In this document: positions 27,124 to 35,377 of the stretch, piece after piece | How the letters are laid out: every line of letters starts with the position of its first letter | How positions within the stretch are numbered: position 1 is the first letter of the stretch | Assembly: GCF_040744945.1 (NCBI RefSeq) | Contig: NZ_CP160453.1 | Location: 2,666,001 to 2,730,000, forward strand | DNA from: Saccharothrix sp. HUAS TT1 | GTDB lineage: Bacteria; Actinomycetota; Actinomycetes; Mycobacteriales; Pseudonocardiaceae | DNA: 64,000 nucleotides | Direction: 5' to 3' | Made by a program: the position numbers and the translations under genes | Notes under the pieces: generated by a model | The model's input: the letters and a program-made list of their open reading frames with translations, nothing else | What the model was told of the DNA's origin: nothing | Database searches by the model: none

Positions 27124-28131
27124 GTGTCCCGCCTCGTCGCCGTGTTGAGCTCGATCCTGCTGCTGGCCGGCTGCGCCGGGGCGGATCTGGCCAAGCAGAA
27201 CTTCCCGCGCACCACCATCCCGGCCGACGCCGAGAACGTCGCCGACCCGACCGGCACCTCCGGCGCCAACCGGAGCACGCCGCCGCCCGCCGACGGGCAG
27301 CCGGTCGACCCGGCGTTCGCGGCGGACAAGCTGCGGCTGCTCGACCCGTGCGAGCTGCTGGACGAGGAGCTGCTGAAGAAGCTCGGCACGCCCGGCACCC
27401 AGTCGCGCAGCGGGTTCAGCCGGTGCTCGAACTTCATGAAGGACCAGGGCGGCAAGGACCTCGCGGTCACCGTCGAGATCGGCCAGACCATGACCACCGA
27501 GCTGAAGAACGCGGACAAGCAGCTCGCCGGCCTGCGCAGCTACGAGCAGGTGCTGGAGGGCAGCGCGTGCTTCGTCTCGGTGATCACCCAGGAGGAGCCG
27601 GGGCTGGGCATCACCGTGCAGATCGGCTACGAGGACGCCGACGCGTGCGCGCCCGGCCGCGAGGTCGCGGCGTCGGTGGTCGGGCTGATCAAGGCGGGCA
27701 CGGGGGCCCGGACGGCCGCCAAGGGCTCGCTGCTCACGCTCGACCCGTGCGCGGTCGTGGACCGGGCGGCGGTCGAGGCGGGTGCGGGCGCCGGTTACCG
27801 AGTGTTCCCGTACGGGCTGCACAACTGCGCGTGGGTCGGCGACAAGAAGGAGCTGTCGCTGGCGTTCCGCGAGGCGTTCATCCCCGACGACCGGGAGTTC
27901 GACGAGGGTCAGACGGAGGTCGACCTGGGCGGCGGCGTCACGGGGTACCAGGTCGTCTCGGACACGGCTTTCCCGTCGTGCGAGGTCAAGTGGGTGCAGC
28001 TGGCCGGCAGCGACAACGACGGCGAGGTCGTCGACGTCAAGTCGGCCGGGCCGAAGTCGTCCGAGTTCGACCGGTGCGCGGTGGCCGTGACGTTCGCCAA
28101 GACGGTGGTCGCCAAGATCCCCAAGGGCTGA
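27124..28131 (+). CDS. DUF3558-like lipoprotein with duplicated domain
   Basis: Secreted lipoprotein of 335 residues with lipobox LLAGC (Cys about 16), a Thr/Pro linker and two related domains, each beginning LDPC (LRLLDPCELLDEELL and LLTLDPCAVVDRAAV) and each having further cysteines. This is the pattern of DUF3558 proteins of actinomycetes, whose function is unknown. GTG 27124 gives a normal signal peptide; TACCGT at about 27110 would allow a leaderless transcript. Two earlier in-frame ATGs (27070, 27094) would add an unlikely extension. Confidence 0.72.
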   Translation: MSRLVAVLSSILLLAGCAGADLAKQNFPRTTIPADAENVADPTGTSGANRSTPPPADGQPVDPAFAADKLRLLDPCELLDEELLKKLGTPGTQSRSGFSRCSNFMKDQGGKDLAVTVEIGQTMTTELKNADKQLAGLRSYEQVLEGSACFVSVITQEEPGLGITVQIGYEDADACAPGREVAASVVGLIKAGTGARTAAKGSLLTLDPCAVVDRAAVEAGAGAGYRVFPYGLHNCAWVGDKKELSLAFREAFIPDDREFDEGQTEVDLGGGVTGYQVVSDTAFPSCEVKWVQLAGSDNDGEVVDVKSAGPKSSEFDRCAVAVTFAKTVVAKIPKG

Positions 28132-28160
28132 ACGGGGGCTGACATCACCCCCTGTTACCC

Positions 28161-28176
28161 GTTACTGTCCGGTAAC
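28161..28176. promoter_or_regulatory. operator GTTACT-N4-GGTAAC upstream of aldehyde dehydrogenase
   Basis: GTTACT-GTCC-GGTAAC differs at one position from the perfect palindrome at the ccr promoter and keeps the same 6-4-6 spacing. A further half-site TGTTACC precedes it at 28153-28159. The site lies 35-50 bases before the start codon. Confidence 0.55.
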
Positions 28177-28210
28177 ACCCCCGCGTTCGTGCTTGTGCTT
28201 GGAGGGCCCG

Positions 28211-29713
28211 ATGACGCAGACAGCTCCCACCACTCCTGCGCGGGCCGACGAGGAGCAGCGCTTCGCGTCGCTGGACCCGCGCACGGGTGAGGTCATCGCG
28301 CACCACCCCGTGGCGTCGGAGGAGGACGTCCGGGAGGCCGTGCGGGTGGCGCGCGGCGCGGCGGCGTTCTGGGCGGAGCTCGGCTTCGACGGCAGGCGCG
28401 CCCGGCTGGACGCGTGGCGCAAGGTGCTGGTGAAGCGGCTGGACGAGTTCCAGGCGCTGATCAGCTCGGAGACCGGCAAGTCGGCCGACGACGCGCGGAC
28501 CGAGCTGGCGCTGGTGATCGACCACCTGCACTGGGCCGCCAAGCACGCGTCGAAGGTGCTGGGCAAGCGCAAGGTGTCGCCGGGGATGTTGATGTACAAC
28601 CACGCGGCGTCGCTGGAGTACCGGCCGCTGGGCGTGGTCGGGGTGATCGGGCCGTGGAACTACCCGGCGTTCACCCCGATGGGGTCGATCGCGTACGCGC
28701 TGGCGGCGGGCAACGCGGTGGTGTTCAAGCCGTCCGAGTTCACGCCCGGTGTGGGCGGGTTCCTGGCCGCGACGCTGGGTGAGGTGGTCCCCGAGTTCCC
28801 GGTGCTGCAGGTGGTGACCGGGTTCGGCGAGACCGGCGCCGCGCTGTGCACGTCCGGGGTGGACAAGCTGGCGTTCACCGGGTCGACGGCGACGGGCAAG
28901 AAGGTGATGGCGGCGTGCGCCACGTCGTTGACGCCGGTGCTGGTGGAGTGCGGCGGCAAGGACCCGCTGATCGTGGCCGAGGACGCGGACGTCCGCGCGG
29001 CGGCGGAGGGCGCGGTCTGGGGCGGGATCTTCAACTCCGGGCAGACGTGCGCCGGGGTCGAGCGGATCTACGTGGCCGAAGCGGTGTACGACGAGTTCGT
29101 CGGCCTGGTGGTGGAGAAGGCGAAGAAGCTGCGGCCCGGTGGCGAGGCGGACGCCCACTTCGGGCCGATCACCATGCCGAAGCAGGTCGACGTCATCCAG
29201 TCGCACGTGGCCGACGCGCTGGAGCGCGGCGGGCGGGCGGTGGTGGGCGGGCTGGAGTCCATCCGGCCGCCCTACGTGGAGCCGGTGGTGCTGGTGGACG
29301 TGCCGGACGAGTCGACGGCGGTCACGGAGGAGACGTTCGGGCCGACGCTGGTGGTGACGCGGGTCGCGGACGCCGACGAGGCGGTTCGGCGGGCGAACGC
29401 GTCGGCCTACGGGTTGGGCGCGTCGGTGTTCTCGCGCAACAGGGGTGAGGAGCTGGCGGACCGGTTGCGGTGCGGGATGGTGTCGGTGAACGCGGTGCTG
29501 GCGTACGCGTCGGTGCCCGCGTTGCCGTTCGGCGGGGTGGGGGATTCGGGGTTCGGGCGGATTCACGGGGAGGACGGGCTGCGGGAGTTCGCCTACGCGC
29601 ACTCGGTGACCCGGAAGCGGTTCGGGGCGCTGCTGAACCCGATGACGTACGACCGGGGCTCGCGCACCATCCGCCACGTGCTGCGCCTCGTCCGCCTCCT
29701 CTACGGCCGCTGA
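28211..29713 (+). CDS. NAD(P)-dependent aldehyde dehydrogenase
   Basis: Oxidises an aldehyde to the acid with NAD(P). The 500-residue protein has the general base E246 (LVECGGKDP) and nucleophile C280 (NSGQTCAGVERIYV); the FTGSTATGK segment binds the cofactor. It resembles the succinate-semialdehyde and broad-substrate groups, but the substrate cannot be fixed. ATG 28211 has GGAGGG upstream. The palindrome at 28161-28176 suggests joint control with the acyl-CoA genes. Behind it lies a block of 22-bp repeats and then a convergent gene. Confidence 0.92.
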   Translation: MTQTAPTTPARADEEQRFASLDPRTGEVIAHHPVASEEDVREAVRVARGAAAFWAELGFDGRRARLDAWRKVLVKRLDEFQALISSETGKSADDARTELALVIDHLHWAAKHASKVLGKRKVSPGMLMYNHAASLEYRPLGVVGVIGPWNYPAFTPMGSIAYALAAGNAVVFKPSEFTPGVGGFLAATLGEVVPEFPVLQVVTGFGETGAALCTSGVDKLAFTGSTATGKKVMAACATSLTPVLVECGGKDPLIVAEDADVRAAAEGAVWGGIFNSGQTCAGVERIYVAEAVYDEFVGLVVEKAKKLRPGGEADAHFGPITMPKQVDVIQSHVADALERGGRAVVGGLESIRPPYVEPVVLVDVPDESTAVTEETFGPTLVVTRVADADEAVRRANASAYGLGASVFSRNRGEELADRLRCGMVSVNAVLAYASVPALPFGGVGDSGFGRIHGEDGLREFAYAHSVTRKRFGALLNPMTYDRGSRTIRHVLRLVRLLYGR

Positions 29714-29717
29714 CCCC

Positions 29718-29868
29718 CGCGCGTCCTACGTTCCAGCCGCGCGAGTCGAACACTCGGGTCGCGCGAGTCGAACGTTCAGGACCCCTGAGTTCTACGTTCA
29801 GGGCGCGAGAGTCCTGCGTTGGGAACGCGAGAGTCCTACGTTCGGGAGTCCTGAGTTCAACGTTCAGG
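29718..29868. repeat. 22-bp-period degenerate repeat array, site A (7 units)
   Basis: Seven units of about 20 bases begin at 29718, 29739, 29761, 29784, 29803, 29826 and 29850, close to a 22-base period. They vary around GCGAGAGTCCTACGTTC and CCTGAGTTCAACGTTCAGG, sharing GAGT(C/T)N(A/T)ACGTTC. They fill the space after the aldehyde dehydrogenase stop codon, between two convergent genes. Confidence 0.75.
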
Positions 29869-29883
29869 GCGGTGGTGCTGTCC

Positions 29884-29948
29884 GGCTCGATTTGACATGG
29901 GGCCCTTACGGGCACCCCAGGCTGGACGAACCCATGTCAAATCGAGCC
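29884..29948. terminator. 18-bp perfect inverted repeat between convergent genes
   Basis: GGCTCGATTTGACATGGG (29884-29901) is exactly complementary to 29931-29948. The 29-base loop holds a smaller hairpin, GCCC-TTAC-GGGC (29902-29913). It stands between the repeat array and the stop codon of the siderophore-binding gene. A bidirectional terminator is likely; a tiny mobile remnant is an alternative. Confidence 0.65.
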
Positions 29949-29972
29949 TCGGTGGGTCGGTGCGGTCGGTTG

Positions 29973-30980
29973 TTAGCTGGTCAGGGTTTGTTCCAGATCG
30001 GTCAGGACCTCCTCGGCGGCCAGGACGCCGAGGCCGAGGAACCAGGTCTCGTCGCTGACCGGTTTGGCGTGGTTGGTCTTGACGGCGTCGAGGGTTTGCC
30101 AGAGGGGGCCGGCCAGGACTTGTTCCTGGGCGGTCTTGGTCTGGTCGCCGTAGGCGCCGATCAGGATCCAGTCGGCGTCGGCCTGGGAGATTTGTTCGGT
30201 GCTGACCTCGACGGCCAGGTCGTCGGCCTGGCTGGCCGGGGGTTGGGGGATGCCGGCGTCGATGAGGACGGTGCCGATGAACGACTTCTTGGCGTAGAGC
30301 CTGGTCTTGCCCGGCATGAAGCGGAGCATGGTGACGGTGGGGCGCTTCCCGGCCTTCTGCTCGATGTTCTCGCCGACCTGCTTGGCGTGGGTTTCGTAGT
30401 CGGAGATCAGTTCTTCCGCTTCGGTGGACTTGTCCAGGGCGGCGGCGTTGAGGCGGAAGTTCTCCTTCCACGTGTAGCCCGGGCGGACGGCGAAGACGGT
30501 CGGGGCGATTTCCGAGAGCTTGGGGTACTGCTGCTCGGCGCGCAGTTGGGAGCCGATGATCAGGTCCGGTTGGAGCTTGGCGATCGTCTCCAGGTTGAGG
30601 CTGGTGATGCCGCCGACGTTCTCCGGGGCGCCCGCCCGGTCGCCGACGTAGGTCGGCATGGTCGGCGCGCCGTCGGGGTAGGCGACGCCGACCGGCTCGA
30701 TGCCGAGCGCGACGACGTTGTCCAGCTCGCCGCCGTCGAGGACGACGACGCGTTCCGGGCGCTCCTCGATGACGGTCTCGCCCATGGCGTGCCTGATCGT
30801 GCGGGGGAACTGGCCCGGTTGGGCGTCGGTGCCGAAGGCGGAACTCTTCTCGCCTGCCTGGCCGAACTCCGAGCCGCCCTGGGCGACCGCGGGTTTGTCG
30901 GCGGGTGTGCCGGTCTGGCCGCACGCGGTGAGGATGAGGGCTGCCGCTGCTAGCAGGGCTGCGGTCCTGGTGTACGACAC
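29973..30980 (-). CDS. iron-siderophore ABC transporter substrate-binding lipoprotein
   Basis: Periplasmic-binding-type lipoprotein of 335 residues with lipobox LTAC (Cys 20) and the FecB/FepB class III binding fold: a first lobe with PERVVVLDGGELDNVVALGIEPVGV, a long linking helix and a second lobe with EQISQADADWILIG. It should capture a ferric siderophore outside the cell. No permease or ATPase gene is adjacent, so it must work with components encoded elsewhere. GTG 30980 has GGAGGA upstream, and an iron-box-like sequence lies 44-62 bases before the start. Confidence 0.87.
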   Translation of the reverse strand: MSYTRTAALLAAAALILTACGQTGTPADKPAVAQGGSEFGQAGEKSSAFGTDAQPGQFPRTIRHAMGETVIEERPERVVVLDGGELDNVVALGIEPVGVAYPDGAPTMPTYVGDRAGAPENVGGITSLNLETIAKLQPDLIIGSQLRAEQQYPKLSEIAPTVFAVRPGYTWKENFRLNAAALDKSTEAEELISDYETHAKQVGENIEQKAGKRPTVTMLRFMPGKTRLYAKKSFIGTVLIDAGIPQPPASQADDLAVEVSTEQISQADADWILIGAYGDQTKTAQEQVLAGPLWQTLDAVKTNHAKPVSDETWFLGLGVLAAEEVLTDLEQTLTS

Positions 30981-31023
30981 TCCGGTGTTCCTCCACTACT
31001 CCAGGTCACTGACCTGCTGTTCT

Positions 31024-31042
31024 TAGGCTGTCCTCACCGTAG
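31024..31042 (-). promoter_or_regulatory. IdeR/DmdR1-like iron box
   Basis: TTAGGCTGTCCTCACCGTA matches the 19-base DtxR/IdeR consensus at about 13 positions, including the TTAGG and CC-T-ACC blocks. It lies upstream of the siderophore-binding gene, a typical iron-repressed target. Confidence 0.45.
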
Positions 31043-31110
31043 CTCCCGCTTTCCGGGGCGCGGCGGGTGGAGTAGTAATGGGGTGATCAGCGTCGATCGG
31101 GAGGTCACCC

Positions 31111-32106
31111 GTGAAGAAGATCATCAACGATCCGGCGACCGTGGTGGTCGACGCGTTGCGCGGGATGGCGCTCGCGCACGGCGACCTGCTGGACGTGCGC
31201 TTCGACCCGGCGGTGATCGTTCGGGCGGATGCGCCGGTGCCGCGGAAGGTCGCCCTGATCTCCGGTGGCGGGTCGGGGCACGAGCCGTTGCACGGGGGGT
31301 TCGTCGGTCGGGGGATGTTGGACGCGGCCTGTCCCGGTGCGGTGTTCACCTCGCCGACGCCTGATCAGGTGGCGGCGGCGGTGGAGCGCACGGATGGTGG
31401 CGCGGGGGCGTTGTTGGTGGTGAAGAACTACACCGGTGACGTGCTGAACTTCGAGACGGCGGCCGAGTTGGTCGACGGCGTCGACGTGCGGACGGTCGTC
31501 ATCGACGACGACGTGGCGGTGAAGGACTCGCTGTACACGGCGGGGCGGCGGGGTGTCGGTGGCACCGTCCTGCTGGAGAAGATCGTTGGTGCGGCGGCGG
31601 AACGCGGGGTCGACCTCGACGGGTGCGAGGCGTTGGCGCGGAAGGTCGTCGCACGGGTGCGGTCGATGGGGTTGGCGTTGACGGCCTGCACGGTGCCGCA
31701 CGCGGGGGAGCCGTCGTTCACGTTGGCGGACGACGAGATGGAGCTGGGCATCGGCATCCACGGGGAGCCCGGTCGGCGGCGGGTGCCGGTGGGGTCGGCC
31801 GACGAGATGGTGGCGGCGTTGCTGGAACCGGTGTTGGAGGACCTGCCGTTCGGCGAGGGCGACCGGGTGCTGCTGTTCACGAACTCGATGGGCGGGACGC
31901 CGTTGATCGAGCTGTACTTGGCGCACGGCATCGCGGAGCGGTTGTTGGCGGAACGGGGGATCGTGGTGGAGCGACGGCTGGTCGGGCCCTACGTCACGAG
32001 CCTGGAGATGCAGGGGATGAGCTTGACCCTGTTGAAGCTGGACGACGAGATGGTCGAGCTGTGGGACGCGCCCGTGCACACCCCGGCGCTGCGGTGGGGC
32101 GTCTGA
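31111..32106 (+). CDS. dhaK: dihydroxyacetone kinase subunit DhaK
   Basis: Substrate-binding subunit of the PTS-dependent dihydroxyacetone kinase. Dihydroxyacetone binds covalently to a histidine, here H217 in GIGIHGEPG. The 331-residue protein shows SGGGSGHEPLHGGFVGRGMLDAA near residues 50-72, the substrate loop. Phosphate is received from DhaL-ADP/ATP. GTG 31111 follows GGGAGG. dhaL overlaps the stop codon in the form TGATG, and dhaM overlaps dhaL, so the three subunits are made together. Confidence 0.95.
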   Translation: MKKIINDPATVVVDALRGMALAHGDLLDVRFDPAVIVRADAPVPRKVALISGGGSGHEPLHGGFVGRGMLDAACPGAVFTSPTPDQVAAAVERTDGGAGALLVVKNYTGDVLNFETAAELVDGVDVRTVVIDDDVAVKDSLYTAGRRGVGGTVLLEKIVGAAAERGVDLDGCEALARKVVARVRSMGLALTACTVPHAGEPSFTLADDEMELGIGIHGEPGRRRVPVGSADEMVAALLEPVLEDLPFGEGDRVLLFTNSMGGTPLIELYLAHGIAERLLAERGIVVERRLVGPYVTSLEMQGMSLTLLKLDDEMVELWDAPVHTPALRWGV

Positions 32107-32732
32107 TGGGGTGCACGGCGGAGTCGTTGGCGGGTGCGATCCGGGCGGCGGCCGGTGTCGTCGTGGAGCACCGGGACGAGCTGATCCGGCTGGACCGGGA
32201 GATCGGGGACGGCGACCACGGCGAGAACATGGCGCGGGGGTTCAACGCGGTCGTGGCGAAGCTGGAGGAGGTGCCGTCGTCGCCCGGTGGGGTGTTGAGG
32301 CTGGTCGCGACGACGTTGATCTCCACGGTGGGTGGTGCGGCGGGTCCGCTGTTCGGGACGGCGTTCCTGCGTGCGGCGACGTCCGTGGGTGACGTGGCGT
32401 CGCTGGACGGTACGGCGGTGGCGGCGGCGTTGCGGGCGGCGTTGGAGGGTGTGGTCGCGCGGGGGAAGGCGGAGGTGGGGGACAAGACGATGGTGGACGC
32501 CCTGACGCCCGCGGTGGCGGCGGCGGAGTCCGTCGCGGCGACGGGTGGTGGGGTGGCCGAGGTGCTGGAGGCGGCGGCCGGTGCGGCCGAGTTGGGGGCC
32601 GACTCCACCGTGCCGCTGGTGGCGCGGAAGGGGCGTGCGTCCTACCTCGGCGAGCGCAGTGCCGGGCACCTCGATCCTGGCTCGCGGTCGACGGCGTTGC
32701 TGTTGCGGACGTTCGCGGGGGTCGCGCGGTGA
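32106..32732 (+). CDS. dhaL: dihydroxyacetone kinase ADP-binding subunit DhaL
   Basis: Nucleotide-carrying subunit of 208 residues. It keeps a tightly bound ADP that is re-phosphorylated by DhaM and hands the phosphate to dihydroxyacetone on DhaK. The Mg-ADP motif is REIGDGDHGENM (about residues 30-41), with GDKTMVDAL further on as the second conserved block. ATG 32106 shares its first base with the last base of the dhaK stop codon. Length is normal for DhaL. Confidence 0.95.
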   Translation: MGCTAESLAGAIRAAAGVVVEHRDELIRLDREIGDGDHGENMARGFNAVVAKLEEVPSSPGGVLRLVATTLISTVGGAAGPLFGTAFLRAATSVGDVASLDGTAVAAALRAALEGVVARGKAEVGDKTMVDALTPAVAAAESVAATGGGVAEVLEAAAGAAELGADSTVPLVARKGRASYLGERSAGHLDPGSRSTALLLRTFAGVAR

Positions 32733-33394
32733 TCGGGCTCGTGGTGGTGTCGCACAGCCGGCAGTTGGCGGCGGGTGTGGCGGAGTTGGCCGGGCAGATG
32801 GCGCCCTCGGTGGCGATCGTGCCATCCGGTGGTGACGGGTCCGGTGGGTTGGGCACGGACTACCTGGCGGTCGGCGAGGCCATCGCGGCGGCTGATTCCG
32901 GGAGTGGTGTGGTCGTGCTGTTCGACCTGGGCAGCGCGAAGATGGTGGCCGACATGGCCGCCGAGGAGGCGTCGTCGTCGGTGGTGGTCGTGGACGCGCC
33001 GCTGGTCGAGGGTGCGGTGGCGGCGGCGGTCCGGGCGCAGGGCGGGGCCGGGTTGGCGGAGGTGGCCGCCGCGGCGGCGGGTGCGGCGTCGAACTGGGCA
33101 GGCGGTGCCGGGCCGGGAGTGGTGGGGGACGCGGTCCGGGCCGAGGTGGAGTTGACCAACCCGGTCGGCCTGCACGCGCGGCCGGCGGCGTTGGTAGTGC
33201 GGGCGTTGGACCCGTTGGACGCGTCGGTGGTGGTGCGGTTCGGGGAGTCCGAAGCGGACGGCAAGAGCGTGCTGGCGTTGATGGGGTTGGGCGCGCCGGG
33301 TGGTGCGCGGGTGGAGGTCGTGGCGACCGGCGCCGACGCCGCGGAGGCCGTGCGGAGGGTTCAGGAGCTGGCCGCGCGGCAGTTCGGCGAGTGA
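32729..33394 (+). CDS. dhaM: PTS-dependent dihydroxyacetone kinase phosphotransferase DhaM
   Basis: Phosphoryl donor to DhaL, fed by PEP through enzyme I and HPr. The 221-residue protein joins an EIIA-mannose-type domain (active H9 in VVSHSRQ) to an HPr domain (H149 in NPVGLHARPA). The third, enzyme I-like, domain of E. coli DhaM is absent, so external enzyme I must charge it. GTG 32729 overlaps the dhaL stop by four bases. Together with dhaKL it channels free dihydroxyacetone into glycolysis as dihydroxyacetone phosphate. Confidence 0.93.
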   Translation: MIGLVVVSHSRQLAAGVAELAGQMAPSVAIVPSGGDGSGGLGTDYLAVGEAIAAADSGSGVVVLFDLGSAKMVADMAAEEASSSVVVVDAPLVEGAVAAAVRAQGGAGLAEVAAAAAGAASNWAGGAGPGVVGDAVRAEVELTNPVGLHARPAALVVRALDPLDASVVVRFGESEADGKSVLALMGLGAPGGARVEVVATGADAAEAVRRVQELAARQFGE

Positions 33395-33477
33395 AGCGCT
33401 GGACCGATTACTTGCTCGATACCGATGGTGAAGCTCACGCATACGAGGCGTCACGACCGTGGGATAGTCGCGATCAA

Positions 33478-33493
33478 GTTACCGTTCGGTAGC
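33478..33493. promoter_or_regulatory. operator GTTACC-N4-GGTAGC upstream of 3-hydroxyacyl-CoA dehydrogenase
   Basis: GTTACC-GTTC-GGTAGC matches the ccr palindrome in 11 of 12 arm positions with the same 4-base spacer. It lies 29-44 bases before the start codon, where bound protein would block RNA polymerase. Confidence 0.55.
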
Positions 33494-33521
33494 CACTCCG
33501 GTGAGTGGGAGGTCAGCAGTG

Positions 33522-35297
33522 ATGCGCCAGTTCAACACGGTCGGCGTCGTCGGTCTCGGCACGATGGGCGCCGGTATCGCCGAAGTCCTCGCCCGGAGCG
33601 GCATCACTGTGGTGGCGGTGGACGTGGACGAGGCCGGCCTGGCCCGCGGTCGCGGTCACCTGGACCACTCGACGGACCGCGCGGTGGCGGGCGGGAAGCT
33701 GTCGGCGCGGGAGCGGGACGAGACGTTGGGCCGCATCTCGTACGCGACCTCGCTGGACGCGCTGGCCGGGGCGGACCTGGTCATCGAGGCGGTGCCGGAG
33801 CGGATCGAGCTGAAGGCGGCCGTGTTCGCCGAGCTGGACCGGATCTGCGGGCCGGAGGTCGTCTTCGCGTCCAACACGTCGTCGCTGTCGATCACCGAGA
33901 TCGGTGTCCACACGGGACGGCCGGGGAAGGTCGTCGGCCTGCACTTCTTCAACCCCGCGCCGGTGCTGAAGCTGGTCGAGGTGATCCGCACGGTCGTCAC
34001 CGAGCCGGACGTGGTGACCGACGTGGTCGCGTTCGCCGAAGGGCTGGGCAAGTCGCCGGTCGTCATCGGCGACCGGGCCGGGTTCATCGCGAACGCGCTG
34101 CTGTTCGGCTACCTCAACCACGCCGTGCGGATGTACGAGACCCGTTACGCGACAAGGGAAGACCTCGACGCGGCCATGCGCCACGGCTGCGGCTACCCCA
34201 TGGGTCCGCTGGCGCTGCTCGACCTGATCGGGCTGGACACCGCCTACGAGATCCTGGACACGATGTACCACCAGTCGCGCAACCGCCTGCACGCCCCGGC
34301 GCCGCTGCTCAAGCAGATGATCACGGCCGGGCTGCTGGGCCGCAAGAGCGGGCGCGGCTTCTACACCTACGACGGCCCGGACTCGCCGGTCGTGGTGCCG
34401 GACGTGCACACGCCGGTCACGTCGTCCGACGACGCGCCCGCGCGGGAGGTCCAGCGGGTCGGCGTGATCGGCACCGGGACCATGGCCACCGGCATCGTGG
34501 AGGTGTTCGCCAAGCGCGGGTACGACGTGGTGCTGCGGGCGCGGTCGGCGGAGAAGGCCGACGGCGCGGTGGGCAGGGTGCGCAAGTCGCTGGACAAGGC
34601 CGTGTCGCGGGGCAGGCTGTCGGCGGAGGACCGGGACGCGGCGCTCGGTCGCGTCACGCCCGCCGTGGACTTCTCGGACCTGGCCGACTGCGACCTCGTG
34701 GTCGAGGCGGTCGCCGAGGAGCTGTCGATCAAGAAGGCCGTGTTCGAGGCGTTGGACGGGGTGTGCAAGCCCGGCGCGGTGCTGGCCACGACGACGTCGT
34801 CGCTGCCGGTGATCGAGTGCGCGGCGGCGACGTCCCGGCCCGGTGACGTCGTGGGCCTGCACTTCTTCAACCCGGCCCAGGTGATGAAGCTGGTCGAGGT
34901 GGTGGAGACCATCTCGACGTCGGCGGACGTCGTGGCCACCGCCCGGCAGGTGTGCCTGGACCTCGGCAAGGCGCCGGTGCACTGCGGCGACCGGGCGGGG
35001 TTCATCGTCAACGCGCTGCTGTTCCCGTACCTGAACGACGCGGTGAAGATGTTGGAGGCGCACTACGCGTCGTCCGAGGACATCGACAACGCGATGAAGG
35101 TCGGCTGCTCGTTGCCGATGGGGCCGTTCGAGCTGCTGGACGTGGTGGGGCTGGACGTGTCGCTGGCCATCGAGCGGACGCTGTACCTGGAGTTCCGCGA
35201 GGCCGGCTTCGCCCCCGCGCCGCTGCTGGAGCACCTGGTGACGGCTGGTCGCTTGGGGCGGAAGACCGGCAAGGGCTTTCGCGACTACGCCGCCTGA
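33522..35297 (+). CDS. tandemly duplicated 3-hydroxyacyl-CoA dehydrogenase
   Basis: NAD(P)-dependent 3-hydroxyacyl-CoA (3-hydroxybutyryl-CoA type) dehydrogenase of 591 residues made of two full copies in one chain. Each copy has a Rossmann start (VGVVGLGTMGAGIAEV and VGVIGTGTMATGIVEV), the SNTSSL/TTTSSL loop, GLHFFNPA with the catalytic His, and a GRKSGRGFY/GRKTGKGF end. The second Rossmann loop has GTMATG instead of GTMGAG. ATG 33522 lies nine bases after GGGAGG; a GTG just before it is nearly as good. Upstream is the GTTACC-type palindrome. Confidence 0.92.
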   Translation: MRQFNTVGVVGLGTMGAGIAEVLARSGITVVAVDVDEAGLARGRGHLDHSTDRAVAGGKLSARERDETLGRISYATSLDALAGADLVIEAVPERIELKAAVFAELDRICGPEVVFASNTSSLSITEIGVHTGRPGKVVGLHFFNPAPVLKLVEVIRTVVTEPDVVTDVVAFAEGLGKSPVVIGDRAGFIANALLFGYLNHAVRMYETRYATREDLDAAMRHGCGYPMGPLALLDLIGLDTAYEILDTMYHQSRNRLHAPAPLLKQMITAGLLGRKSGRGFYTYDGPDSPVVVPDVHTPVTSSDDAPAREVQRVGVIGTGTMATGIVEVFAKRGYDVVLRARSAEKADGAVGRVRKSLDKAVSRGRLSAEDRDAALGRVTPAVDFSDLADCDLVVEAVAEELSIKKAVFEALDGVCKPGAVLATTTSSLPVIECAAATSRPGDVVGLHFFNPAQVMKLVEVVETISTSADVVATARQVCLDLGKAPVHCGDRAGFIVNALLFPYLNDAVKMLEAHYASSEDIDNAMKVGCSLPMGPFELLDVVGLDVSLAIERTLYLEFREAGFAPAPLLEHLVTAGRLGRKTGKGFRDYAA

Positions 35298-35377
35298 GGG
35301 GTTCGGTGCGAGGTCGACCGGGGTCGGTTGCGCGGGCTGATGCACCGGCGGGATTCGGCGTTTGGCATCGTGGTGGC

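Noticed and set aside
29718..29868. CRISPR array
   Set aside because: Units follow each other without unique spacers of constant length, the units themselves vary, and no cas gene is present.
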